NCBI GenBank assembly: GCA_043772355.1
Contig: JAYVGI010000094.1
Coordinates: 1-9,600, forward strand
DNA length: 9,600 nt
Source of the DNA: JAAFIP01 sp043772355
GTDB taxonomy: Bacteria > Pseudomonadota > Gammaproteobacteria > Burkholderiales > Burkholderiaceae_C
Direction: 5' to 3'
In this document: piece by piece, positions 1 through 6,290 of the stretch
Layout of the letters: every line of letters begins with the position of its first letter
Numbering within the stretch: position 1 is the first letter of the stretch
Position numbers and translations under genes: made by a program
Notes under the pieces: model-generated
The model's database searches: none
What the model saw: the letters and a program-made list of their open reading frames with translations, nothing else
What the model was told of the DNA's origin: nothing

Positions 1-89
1 ACCCAGACCAGCAGAGGCATCTGGATGCGCGGGTCACGGTGAAGCAGTCCGCCCACTGAGGTCCCCACCACGGCGCAACCCACGGCAAA

Positions 90-407
90 TCACACAGACC
101 CAAAATATGGGCGGCAGAGAGGATCGATCAACGGGATATGGGTTTTCCCCATCTCCCTTAGCTGTAGTTTCGCTGAAGCAGGGCCAACTACCAGTATCTC
201 TTTCGCCCCTGTCAAAGCCTCAACAATAGCGTGGTGATAGGCGTTGTCTTCAGCGTGACGCCCAGCCCCCAACGCACCACTTTTGACATGCAACTGTTGA
301 TGCGGAGGGCCCGGGTAAACGATAGATTTCTCTACATCGTCGAGACTCACATGTATCACATGCGCCTGCGCATGATCGAGCCAGACAACTGCGTGGTAGT
401 GCGACAT
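90..407 (-). CDS. Bacterial eRF1-like / 'translational machinery' family protein, C-terminally short
   Basis: The 105-residue product opens with MSHYHAVVWLDHAQAHVIHV, the pattern I recall for small proteobacterial proteins annotated as 'translational machinery protein' or bacterial archaeo-eukaryotic release-factor-like (baeRF) proteins. The middle also fits: a His-rich H40-VKSGALGAGRHAED stretch and an ILVVGPASAKLQL strand-loop-helix at about 71-83. The start is supported by AAAGGAAAG just upstream of the ATG. As I remember it, the family is about 120-130 residues and ends in a 'VDHPTDGQL..A..RKYF' segment. That segment is absent: after residue 85 the chain reads GKTHIPLIDPLCRPYFGSV and stops, so the C-terminus looks lost or replaced. 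Biochemical function is unknown; a ribosome-related or nucleic-acid role is suggested only by fold annotation. An FNR-like site lies 59-72 bp upstream of the start codon. Confidence 0.72.
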   Translation of the reverse strand: MSHYHAVVWLDHAQAHVIHVSLDDVEKSIVYPGPPHQQLHVKSGALGAGRHAEDNAYHHAIVEALTGAKEILVVGPASAKLQLREMGKTHIPLIDPLCRPYFGSV

Positions 408-436
408 ATCTTTCCTTTAACGACGGGCGTGAAAGC

Positions 437-479
437 AGCATATGCCAATGCTACTAAACGCATATCGATAAATATCAAG
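437..479 (-). promoter_or_regulatory. FNR/ANR-like box with -10-like element upstream of the eRF1-like gene
   Basis: TCGAT-AAAT-ATCAA at 466-479 matches the FNR/CRP-family anaerobic consensus TTGAT-N4-ATCAA at 9 of 10 specified positions. Read on the minus strand, TATGCT (442 down to 437) resembles a -10 hexamer at 4 of 6 positions. Its centre is about 33 bp from the box centre, close to the spacing of a class II FNR promoter (site at -41.5). This would place transcription start near 431, with the gene starting at 407. The regulator identity (FNR, ANR or an NO-responsive DNR/NnrR type) cannot be read from the site alone. Confidence 0.45.
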
Positions 480-567
480 TCAGCTAATGTAGGATTTACT
501 TAATCCGAACTCGTCGGTGCAAACCAATAAACAGGACTGGCTAAAACCAATCCGATTTGATTCTCTT

Positions 568-978
568 TTAAGCCTTCTTGGCCCAGGCACTACACCAGCC
601 CTGCGCTTTCACGTTCTTTCCCGGAAAAAGCGTGCATCCACCTATGGCATCCCCCGCCTTACCTTGGTACAACGCGCACCCACTGCACTGGCTACCATTG
701 ATGTAATTGCTGAACTTGACTTTGTCTGCACGGGCAGTGTCTTCCACATAGCCTAGAGCCATGGCCTGAGGGTCTTTTTCGTCCAGCCTTGGCGCAGTGG
801 CGCTGACACTGGCGGGCGCTGGACTGGCACTGGGTGCTGGTTGCGGCGCGGCAGTTGGAGGAGTAATTGTTTCAGCGGCAGGTTTGGGTGGCGGCGGGGG
901 TGAGCAAGCCGCCAGCACTGTAATGCCTGCTAACGGAACTACTTCAATAAAGCGGCGACGGGTGTGAATTGAAAGCAT
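568..978 (-). CDS. High-potential iron-sulfur protein (HiPIP), Tat-exported, possibly lipid-anchored
   Basis: HiPIPs are small periplasmic [4Fe-4S] electron carriers, typically donating to photosynthetic reaction centres or terminal oxidases. The C-terminal 50 residues carry the family's four-cysteine pattern: C98-SG-C101, C115 and C129 (C-x2-C-x13-C-x13-C), in the context 'QCSGCALYQGKAGDAIGGC...GWCSAW'. The N-terminus has TRRRF at 6-10 followed by a hydrophobic stretch, a twin-arginine signal as expected for a cofactor-loaded protein. The signal ends in VLAAC (C25), which fits a lipobox, then a Pro/Ala/Ser linker at about 26-63. This would tether the cluster domain to a membrane. I chose the start at 978 because AGAGGAAA precedes it at good spacing and it places the RRRF motif correctly; an upstream in-frame ATG at 1026 would add 16 residues with no comparable support. 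The physiological partner is not visible in the window. Confidence 0.93.
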   Translation of the reverse strand: MLSIHTRRRFIEVVPLAGITVLAACSPPPPPKPAAETITPPTAAPQPAPSASPAPASVSATAPRLDEKDPQAMALGYVEDTARADKVKFSNYINGSQCSGCALYQGKAGDAIGGCTLFPGKNVKAQGWCSAWAKKA

Positions 979-1037
979 CGTGATTTCCTCTGTGGTGGTG
1001 TGGGCGCCTCTGCATGATTGATACAAGCTCCAATTGC

Positions 1038-1056
1038 GTCTGTGCGCTTACGCACA
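1038..1056. promoter_or_regulatory. Palindromic operator-like site GTC-TGTGCG-CTTA-CGCACA, copy 1
   Basis: TGTGCG (1041-1046) and CGCACA (1051-1056) form a perfect 6-bp inverted repeat around CTTA. It lies in the non-coding interval between HiPIP (start 978, minus) and the small Pro-rich gene (start 1169, plus), about 70 bp upstream of the HiPIP start codon. The same motif, including the preceding GTC, recurs at 6355-6373. This could be a protein-binding operator or a short RNA hairpin. I cannot assign a regulator. Confidence 0.5.
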
Positions 1057-1168
1057 TTAAGCAGCGCGGAGGTCGTCAAGCGGTGTTGACTGACAGCAGG
1101 AGGGGGTGTTGTCTGGGTGACATCCATTGCACTATTTCGGATGATGGTAACGCCACCAGGAGTTCACC

Positions 1169-1399
1169 ATGCTCAGCCAAACACCCCGCAGACCTCACCG
1201 TACCCCCACGCAAGAACCTGACGACCCCGAGCCAACGCACCTCCCGGTTGACCCTGACGAGGGGCCTGTTCCAGTAGCGATTCCGCCCGACCCGGAAAGT
1301 GAACGTGTGGCTGATCCTGACGGTAGCAATGCCAAAGCAAAGATGATGGCAGTATCAAAACGCTACATGTCGAGCGCTTCGGAGGCAAGAGCAATGTAG
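1169..1399 (+). CDS. Small Pro/Asp-rich hypothetical protein
   Basis: The 76-residue product is dominated by Pro, Asp and Glu in its first two thirds (EPDDPEPTHLPVDPDEGPVP, then IPPDPESERVADPDG). I recall similar short 'PDEGPVP...IPDDPEHDRVxDPE' hypothetical proteins in Burkholderiales, so it is probably real and conserved, but no function is known to me. There is no signal peptide and no membrane segment, and the protein is likely disordered. The start is well supported by CAGGAG 7 bases before the ATG. The last 25 residues (KAKMMAVSKRYMSSASEARAM) differ in composition and may be poorly conserved or altered. The gene stands alone: HiPIP diverges upstream and the receiver gene follows 179 bp downstream with its own promoter-like region. 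Confidence 0.6.
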   Translation: MLSQTPRRPHRTPTQEPDDPEPTHLPVDPDEGPVPVAIPPDPESERVADPDGSNAKAKMMAVSKRYMSSASEARAM

Positions 1400-1442
1400 G
1401 AACTGTCCGACAAACAGTCGTCTCAACCATCTATCGCACGAG

Positions 1443-1475
1443 TTGTGTTTAGCAGGCATACTCTGCTACTACAAT
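1443..1475 (+). promoter_or_regulatory. Promoter-like region for the stand-alone receiver gene
   Basis: TACAAT at 1470-1475 matches the sigma-70 -10 hexamer at 5 of 6 positions. The only -35 candidate at suitable spacing is weak (TTTAGC, 1448-1453). A small inverted repeat AGCAG-N7-CTGCT (1451-1467) lies between them. About 100 bases of leader would precede the ATG at 1579, and this leader contains a perfect TGTGCGCACA palindrome at 1491-1500. Confidence 0.3.
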
Positions 1476-1578
1476 GCAGCGTCAAGCCGCTGTGCGCACA
1501 TATACGTGCTTGTGGAGAAAAACCGGTCATCCAGCCCGCGTACTGCGCGCCGTGACCCACAGGAAGAATTGCAAGTCT

Positions 1579-1989
1579 ATGCATAAGATCAAGGCCTACG
1601 TTGTCGAGGACAGTCCTGTCATTCGCGAGAGCCTGATCGCTGCTTTAGAAGAGCTCGCGCCAGTCACAGTCGTTGGCACGGCTGAGGACGAATTTACTGC
1701 CGTGCAATGGCTGTCGCAGCCCAACAATCATTTTGACTTGGTGATCGTAGATATATTTTTGAAGAGCGGCTCAGGGTTGGGCGTACTCAAAGCAACCAAT
1801 GCGTTACTTCAAAGGCATAACGTGGCAGTTTTCAGCAACTACGCCACCACCGACATCCGCAGAAAATGCTTAGAACTGGGTGCAGATCGGGTATTTGACA
1901 AGTCAAACGAAATTGATGATTTGATTACCTACTGTGGTCGGCTTGCAGCAGGCGAGACTGGCAACGGGGCTCTCAGCGCACTCAACTAG
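1579..1989 (+). CDS. Stand-alone receiver-domain response regulator
   Basis: The 136-residue product is a single CheY-like receiver with no output domain. Visible family residues are the acidic pocket E10-D11 (VVEDS), the phosphoacceptor D58 (LVIVDIFLKSGSG), the switch Ser S86 (VAVFSNYA) and the conserved K108 (RVFDKSNE), followed by a short tail. The open frame extends upstream to 1474, but those 35 residues do not look like protein of this family. MHKIKAYVVEDSP at 1579 is the canonical receiver start, with AGGAAG upstream at a rather long 12-base spacing. It converges with the NarL/FixJ-type regulator (6 bp between stop codons) and sits close to a histidine kinase. It may act as a phosphate sink, an intermediate or a protein-interaction switch in the same circuit; which of these is inference. 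Confidence 0.9.
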   Translation: MHKIKAYVVEDSPVIRESLIAALEELAPVTVVGTAEDEFTAVQWLSQPNNHFDLVIVDIFLKSGSGLGVLKATNALLQRHNVAVFSNYATTDIRRKCLELGADRVFDKSNEIDDLITYCGRLAAGETGNGALSALN

Positions 1990-1995
1990 TAGCAG

Positions 1996-2628
1996 TTACA
2001 GGATCAAGCCGTTCTTGAGAGCGTAGTAGGTTAAGTCGCTGTTGGACTCGAGCTTCATTTTTTCCATCACGCGGGTGCGGTAAGTGCTTACGGTCTTGAC
2101 GCTAAGCGACATCCCGATAGCCATATTGCCAATGGACTCGCCTTTCGCCAGTCTCAGAAAAACTTGCAGTTCTCTTTCTGATAAATGCTCATGAAGTGCC
2201 CTATCGCCCCCACTGCTCAGGCCCTCCGCCAAACGCTCAGCCACACTCGCCGTAATGTACTTTCGCCCGCGGGCCACGGTGCGTATGGCGGTCACGATTT
2301 CTCCAGGATCGCAGTCTTTGTTCAAATAGCCGCTCGCACCCTGGCGCAGCATGGTGGTGGCATAGTGCTCCTCTGGGAAACCGCTCAGGATCAATACCGG
2401 CAGGTCAGGTGCGCGTGCCTTGATCGCAATCAACGCATCTACGCCGCTCTGGTCCGGCATCGATATGTCCATCAAAATCACATCCACCTCACCTTTGCGG
2501 ACAATGTCAAGCGCCTGCCTGCCATTGGCAGCCTCCGCCACCACAGAAAAATCTATTTGATCGGAAAAGAATTGGCGCAAACCGGCTCTCACCATGGCAT
2601 GGTCATCAACAATTGCAATTCTGATCAT
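1996..2628 (-). CDS. NarL/FixJ-family (LuxR-type HTH) response regulator
   Basis: The product is 210 residues. The N-terminal receiver shows D8-D9 (IVDDH), phosphoacceptor D54 (VILMDISMPDQSGVDAL), S82 (ILSGF) and K104 (GYLNKD). The C-terminal LuxR-type helix-turn-helix spans about 148-210, with the hallmark LSERELQVFLRLAKGES and the recognition-helix region SLSVKTVSTYRTRVMEKM. It should be a DNA-binding transcription factor activated by phosphorylation. I place the start at 2628 (MIRIAIVDDH) because receivers normally begin there; the frame continues to an ATG at 2655 that would add nine residues (MWHEAILHT). Neither start has a strong ribosome site. The gene diverges from the histidine kinase with 56 bp between start codons, a standard cognate-pair arrangement, so that kinase is the likely phosphodonor. 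Target genes are not identifiable here. Confidence 0.93.
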   Translation of the reverse strand: MIRIAIVDDHAMVRAGLRQFFSDQIDFSVVAEAANGRQALDIVRKGEVDVILMDISMPDQSGVDALIAIKARAPDLPVLILSGFPEEHYATTMLRQGASGYLNKDCDPGEIVTAIRTVARGRKYITASVAERLAEGLSSGGDRALHEHLSERELQVFLRLAKGESIGNMAIGMSLSVKTVSTYRTRVMEKMKLESNSDLTYYALKNGLIL

Positions 2629-2643
2629 GGTGTGTAGTATCGC

Positions 2644-2672
2644 TTCATGCCACATGATCCCACACTTATGCT
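2644..2672 (+). promoter_or_regulatory. Weak sigma-70-like promoter for the histidine kinase
   Basis: TATGCT at 2667-2672 with TTCATG at 2644-2649, 17 bp apart, is the best -35/-10 pair in the 56-bp divergent gap. It would give a very short leader before the ATG at 2685. Both hexamers are only partial matches. Confidence 0.25.
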
Positions 2673-2684
2673 ATTTGAGTAAAG

Positions 2685-4049
2685 ATGAAATTTCTTAATT
2701 TCCTCAAACGCAGTCCCATTGTTTTTCCGCTGGCCTGTGTGGCCATGATGGCCATGGTGTTCATCAGCGAGGGATCCTACATGCAGTCTGTGCGTCAGCT
2801 CGACGACGTCGGCGAGATGGCCACAGCGCGGGTCGCCATCCAACGCTTAACGAGAAGTATTGTCGATGCCGAGACTGGCCAGCGCGGCTACCTGCTAACG
2901 GGTAAAAATGAGTACTTGCTGCCCTACGCAACAGCACTCAAGGAAATTGAGGCAACCTTTAATTTGCTAGACGCGCATTACCAAGACGAAGCACAAGCAA
3001 AGGGAATAGTTGTTTTGTTGCGCAATTTAACAGAAAGCAAACTGTCAGAACTGGCCATCACGGTTCGCCTCTACGACGACGGTAAAACCGAAGCGAGCAA
3101 GGAGATCATCTTAAGTGGCCTGGGTAAAGAGAAGATGGACGCGATTCGCGTGCTGGCAGCTCAATTATTGGACCACGAGTCAAGCAAAGTTGCGCAAGGC
3201 CGCCTAAGCATTTACCGCACGCTGATGATCAGCCGCTTGGGCATAGCGGCCCTCAGTGCACTCAGTTTGTTGGCATTATTTCTATATCTGAGGCAGCTGG
3301 CTGCCCATGACCGACATCAGTTGGAGCTCGCGCGTATGGTGCAGGCAGAGCGTGACCGCCTGGAAGTGCAAGTGCGCCAGCGTACAGAGCAACTGACAGA
3401 ACTGACCCAGCACCTGGAAACGGCACGCGAAGACGAGCGCAGTCGCCTGGCAAGGGATCTGCATGACGAACTGGGTGCATTGCTCACCTCGGCCAAGCTG
3501 GATGCCGCAAGAATCAAGTCGCGCTTAGGCAATACCTCGCCAGATGCCATGGAACGCCTGAACCATTTGGTTGAGGCACTCAATGGCGGGATTGCGCTCA
3601 AACGGCGCATCGTTGAGGACCTGCGTCCCTCGGCGTTGAGTAACTTGGGACTTGTCACTACACTGGAAATCCTGGCCCGGGAATTTGCTGAGCGGGCCGA
3701 GGTACAAGTGCACTGTGAACTGGCTCCCGTAAAACTAAAACCGTCCACTGAGTTGGTGGTTTACCGGCTGATTCAGGAATCTATAACCAACATCAGCAAG
3801 TACGCTAAGGCGACTCAGGTTTGGGTTAAATTGAACAGTAGCCATGGGCAGGTATATGTCTTGGTGCGCGACAATGGCGTGGGCTTTGATGCCACGCAAA
3901 AACCCAAGTCTGCCTACGGGCTTGTTGGCATGCGCTTTCGGGTTGAAGCGGAGGGAGGTGTTCTCAATGTAGTGTCTGCACCAGGCTGGGGCACCGACAT
4001 TCAAGCTACCTTACCGGAAGCGAATTTAGACGAGCTTTTACCCGCTTAG
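2685..4049 (+). CDS. CHASE3-domain sensor histidine kinase (HisKA_3 / NarX-UhpB type)
   Basis: The 454-residue membrane kinase has this order: transmembrane segment about 12-28; periplasmic CHASE3-type region about 35-175 with the signature RSIVDAETGQRGYLLTGKNEY (59-76); second transmembrane segment about 183-203; coiled-coil linker about 205-250; HisKA_3 dimerisation domain with EDERSRLARDLHDELGALL (H260 as phosphoacceptor); HATPase_c with an N-box-like QESITNISKYAKA (364-376), DNGVGFD (396-402) and YGLVGMR (411-417). This class phosphorylates NarL/FixJ-type regulators, which is exactly what diverges from it. The CHASE3 ligand is unknown, so the stimulus cannot be named. The start at 2685 is preceded by GAGTAAAG, a modest but adequate ribosome site. 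All catalytic elements look intact. The next gene lies 178 bp downstream with no obvious terminator between. Confidence 0.94.
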   Translation: MKFLNFLKRSPIVFPLACVAMMAMVFISEGSYMQSVRQLDDVGEMATARVAIQRLTRSIVDAETGQRGYLLTGKNEYLLPYATALKEIEATFNLLDAHYQDEAQAKGIVVLLRNLTESKLSELAITVRLYDDGKTEASKEIILSGLGKEKMDAIRVLAAQLLDHESSKVAQGRLSIYRTLMISRLGIAALSALSLLALFLYLRQLAAHDRHQLELARMVQAERDRLEVQVRQRTEQLTELTQHLETAREDERSRLARDLHDELGALLTSAKLDAARIKSRLGNTSPDAMERLNHLVEALNGGIALKRRIVEDLRPSALSNLGLVTTLEILAREFAERAEVQVHCELAPVKLKPSTELVVYRLIQESITNISKYAKATQVWVKLNSSHGQVYVLVRDNGVGFDATQKPKSAYGLVGMRFRVEAEGGVLNVVSAPGWGTDIQATLPEANLDELLPA

Positions 4050-4227
4050 CTAGGTGAACAACGCGTCAGAAAATTCCTACGCGGTGCTGCTCAACTAGCT
4101 GACAATAAAACGGCAAAGTAGCCGATAGTAAAACGTTTCCCCCAAGACAATAATTTGTGTCTCGCAGAGAAATTTGCGAAACCTGTTATTCGATCCGTGG
4201 AAACCCAAACTATCTAGGAGTATCGCC

Positions 4228-4392
4228 ATGCTGCATTACGCTGTCGTATTTTTTGTTATCGCACTGATAGCCGCTGCGTTTGGCTTTGGCGGCATAGCCG
4301 CCAGCGCCGTCGGCATCGGAAAAATTCTATTCTTTGTCTTTGCCATACTGGCCATTTCCAGCTTCCTGTTCGGTCTCATCAAGAAAAGTTAA
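4228..4392 (+). CDS. DUF1328 (YtjA-like) small membrane protein
   Basis: The 54-residue product is almost entirely hydrophobic, with two transmembrane segments (about 4-22 and 28-50) around the Gly/Ala-rich connector FGFGGIAASAVGIGKILFFVF, typical of DUF1328, and a short basic tail (IKKS). The true start is the ATG at 4228, which has TAGGAG upstream; the frame can be traced back to 4174 but only through a TTG codon and non-family sequence. Function is unknown. DUF1328 proteins are common in proteobacteria and often sit among stress-induced small membrane proteins, as here. It begins a co-directional run with the DUF883-like gene (48 bp gap). Confidence 0.85.
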   Translation: MLHYAVVFFVIALIAAAFGFGGIAASAVGIGKILFFVFAILAISSFLFGLIKKS

Positions 4393-4440
4393 CCCAAGCC
4401 TTCCGGCCCATTTGTCCAACCTACTCACCAAGGAAATTTC

Positions 4441-4722
4441 ATGAACACCAATTCTTTTTTAGAAAAAACTTCTCAATTCGCAGACCAAGCGGCGACCTCT
4501 GCTGACCATGCAGTCAAAGCAACCCAAGACGCGGTCCATGGCGCCGTTGAAAGCGTGCGCGACACGTCGTTGCAACTGCGTGACAATGCCCACCGCATGT
4601 CAGAAAAAACCGCCGGATACATCAAAGAGGAACCCATGAAGTCGATGCTCATTGCTGCGGCAACAGGCGCTGCTTTGATGGCGATGGTGAGCTTGGTCAG
4701 TCGGTCTAGCCACCGCCAATGA
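4441..4722 (+). CDS. DUF883 / ElaB-YqjD-like membrane-anchored protein
   Basis: The 93-residue product has an N-terminal amphipathic, coiled-coil-prone region (about 5-62, rich in Ala, Asp, Gln and Arg). It ends with the family-like EEPMKSMLIAAATGAALMAM membrane anchor (about 63-88) and a basic tail. Enterobacterial YqjD and ElaB, the best-known relatives, are stationary-phase, inner-membrane, ribosome-associated proteins. That role is family knowledge and is only inferred here. AAGGAAA lies upstream of the ATG at good spacing. The next gene is YqjE-like, 32 bp downstream, which matches the enterobacterial yqjD-yqjE order and supports the call. Confidence 0.85.
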   Translation: MNTNSFLEKTSQFADQAATSADHAVKATQDAVHGAVESVRDTSLQLRDNAHRMSEKTAGYIKEEPMKSMLIAAATGAALMAMVSLVSRSSHRQ

Positions 4723-4754
4723 AATGGCGCAATTCATCTGACTGATGGCTTGCA

Positions 4755-5132
4755 ATGCACCCCTTACTCCAACTGATTGCGACCAAACCGCAACTGCTGT
4801 TCGACCATGTCGAAGCCTATGGTGACCTTGTCACCTCAGAGGCCAGACTGATCTCGGCTGCGTGGAAACGTCGCGCGCTATTGACCGCGATTGCGCTCTG
4901 TAGCGTGGGTGTGGGGGCAGTGCTTGCGGGTGTGTCGCTGATGCTGTGGGCGGTAACACCAGCGTCACAAATTCAGGCCCCATGGGCTTTGCTTGTCGCC
5001 CCCTTGCTACCTTTAGCCTTGGCCGCCGCATGTATTATCTATTCTCGGAGTCGAGGCGAAGACAATGCTTTCAATACTATTCGAGAGCAGGTCAATGCCG
5101 ATTTGACCATGTTGCGCGAGGTAAATCTGTGA
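4755..5132 (+). CDS. YqjE-like / 'phage holin family' membrane protein
   Basis: The 125-residue product has a soluble N-terminal helix (about 5-38, FDHVEAYGDLVTSEARLISAAWKRR), two transmembrane segments (about 42-66 and 77-96) and a charged C-terminal helix (EDNAFNTIREQVNADLTMLRE). This is the architecture of YqjE-like proteins, which databases often label 'phage holin family' although no phage gene is nearby. I regard holin activity as unlikely in this context. The ribosome site is weak, suggesting translation linked to the upstream DUF883-like gene. Its stop codon overlaps the GTG start of the following gene in GTGA, indicating translational coupling. Confidence 0.8.
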   Translation: MHPLLQLIATKPQLLFDHVEAYGDLVTSEARLISAAWKRRALLTAIALCSVGVGAVLAGVSLMLWAVTPASQIQAPWALLVAPLLPLALAAACIIYSRSRGEDNAFNTIREQVNADLTMLREVNL

Positions 5133-5686
5133 CCAGCACGGTAGGCCAAACCACAGCCACGCCAGATGGCGGCTTGAATGGGCCACGCGCCCACACAGCC
5201 GAGCTGGTGCCCACGACGGCAGTAGGCCGACTGAATCTATCCAGAGCGCGTCTCCGCCAAAGCATGCATGACAGCCTGCAATCGCAATACGCTGCACGTC
5301 AGCGAAGATCCTCTGGGGTAGGCGCGCATTGGCTAGACGGTCTGAAGTCCATGCCAGGCGGCGCGGTGCTCATCCACGCTGTGAACATTTGGTGGGTCAA
5401 GCAACCGCTGCGTGCTGTGGCATTGGCTGCTGCAGATGCTGCAAAAGCGGTGCTCCAACCCGTGGTACAGCGTCATCCCTTGGTTTTAGTAGCCGGTGCC
5501 TTCGCGCTTGGCGGTGTACTCGCCTGGAGCCGACCTTGGCGTTGGGTTTCCAAGCCCATGGTACTTTCCGGGCTGCTGGCACCGTTGCTCTCCAAGGTGA
5601 TTGCCAATATGCCGTCTGGAATATGGGCCGAGGCATTCAGTGCACTGGCGCGCCAGCCGCGAGACCGACCTGCTGATCCACCTTAA
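5129..5686 (+). CDS. Hypothetical membrane protein coupled to the YqjE-like gene
   Basis: I choose GTG at 5129 as start: it overlaps the upstream stop by four bases (GTGA) and is preceded by CGAGGT at about 8 bases. The longer frame back to 4946 only overlaps the YqjE-like gene out of frame. The 185-residue product has a polar N-terminal half with a basic helix (LNLSRARLRQSMHDSLQSQYAARQRR, about 36-60). A hydrophobic C-terminal half follows, with membrane segments about 117-134 (LVLVAGAFALGGVLAWS) and 143-160 (PMVLSGLLAPLLSKVIA). By position it parallels YqjK of the enterobacterial yqjCDEK cluster, but it is longer and I do not see clear homology. Function is unknown; membership in a small-membrane-protein stress operon is inference. 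Its stop overlaps the convergent hemerythrin gene by four bases. Confidence 0.75.
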   Translation: MTSTVGQTTATPDGGLNGPRAHTAELVPTTAVGRLNLSRARLRQSMHDSLQSQYAARQRRSSGVGAHWLDGLKSMPGGAVLIHAVNIWWVKQPLRAVALAAADAAKAVLQPVVQRHPLVLVAGAFALGGVLAWSRPWRWVSKPMVLSGLLAPLLSKVIANMPSGIWAEAFSALARQPRDRPADPP

Positions 5687-6228
5687 CCCAGCATGACATT
5701 GGTTGCCAAGGGCAAAACGGGTTCCTCATTTGTCACCGAACGCGAGCGTCGATGGGCCACATTCTCATACAACTCTTTTTGGCGAAGGTGTATTTGTTGC
5801 CCCAACGCAAGCAGATCCAGTCCAGCGCTGACCGCTTTCTGGTAGACGCACTCGCGCTCATTAACCATATGCGGCACCACATAGGCATTCAGTACGGCCA
5901 CCGTAGCGTCGTAGTCGGTATCACCGGGCTGCATTTTCACCAGCCTGGCCACCAGTTCCTGCGCACCCACATGGTCCAGCAATACTTGCTTTGTAAAGGC
6001 TTTCGGCCCACACGCATTCAACACAGCAGGGTAGAAAATATCCTCCTCTACCTGGGTGTGCACCGTGAGCACCAAGCAAAGCTGTGCGACTATTTCTGCC
6101 TTTCGGGCCGCTGCGCCTTGAAGCGGCAAGAGCCGCTGATAGTCCTGGAAAAGCTGTGTGATGACAGCCTGGTCACGTGTCAAAAGTTCCACAGCATCAT
6201 ATTTACACATAGTTGATTTGTATCGCAT
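5683..6228 (-). CDS. Hemerythrin (HHE-domain) protein with an altered first ligand position
   Basis: The 181-residue cytoplasmic helical protein has no signal peptide or membrane segment. The HHE-type pattern includes H57-TQVE61-EDIFYPAV, D85-H86 in the third helix, and H120-MVNE124-RECVYQKA. This fits a diiron hemerythrin-like fold used for O2 or NO sensing, iron handling or nitrosative stress repair. The first helix reads LLTRDQAVITQLFQDYQ; HHE proteins usually have 'DH' there, so the expected first His ligand is replaced by Gln20. Metal binding may therefore differ. GAGGGT lies upstream of the ATG at 6228, favouring that start over the ATG at 6210. The C-terminal 30 residues (HRRSRSVTNEEPVLPLATNVMLG) look like a disordered tail. 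Its 3' end overlaps the convergent gene, and upstream lies a perfect FNR box. Confidence 0.88.
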   Translation of the reverse strand: MRYKSTMCKYDAVELLTRDQAVITQLFQDYQRLLPLQGAAARKAEIVAQLCLVLTVHTQVEEDIFYPAVLNACGPKAFTKQVLLDHVGAQELVARLVKMQPGDTDYDATVAVLNAYVVPHMVNERECVYQKAVSAGLDLLALGQQIHLRQKELYENVAHRRSRSVTNEEPVLPLATNVMLG

Positions 6229-6290
6229 GGTTTCTACCCTCGGAAATTTCTACATCGCGCGCAGGCATGACAATGCGTGCCTTTCTTCGG

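Noticed and set aside
1..89. Minus-strand open stretch with a hydrophobic translation (GTSVGGLLHRDPRIQMPLLVW) running off the left edge
   Set aside because: Too short and truncated, with no ribosome site or family resemblance; it may be chance or the 5' end of a gene outside the window.
520..553. Direct repeat of AAACCAAT downstream of HiPIP
   Set aside because: An 8-base repeat in an AT-rich intergenic stretch is expected by chance and shows no hairpin or T-tract.
1015..1036. Possible FNR site upstream of HiPIP (ATCAA half-site on the minus strand)
   Set aside because: Only one half-site matches; the other half at the required spacing matches at none of five positions.
4174..4227. Upstream extension of the DUF1328 frame from a TTG codon
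   Set aside because: The extension lacks family sequence, while the ATG at 4228 has a clear Shine-Dalgarno.
4946..5128. Long N-terminal extension of the 185-residue membrane protein
   Set aside because: It lies out of frame inside the YqjE-like gene; the GTG at 5129 with GTGA overlap and GAGGT explains the start better.
4755..5132. Phage holin, hence a prophage remnant
   Set aside because: The two-segment YqjE-like architecture next to a DUF883-like gene and the absence of any phage gene favour a housekeeping stress protein.
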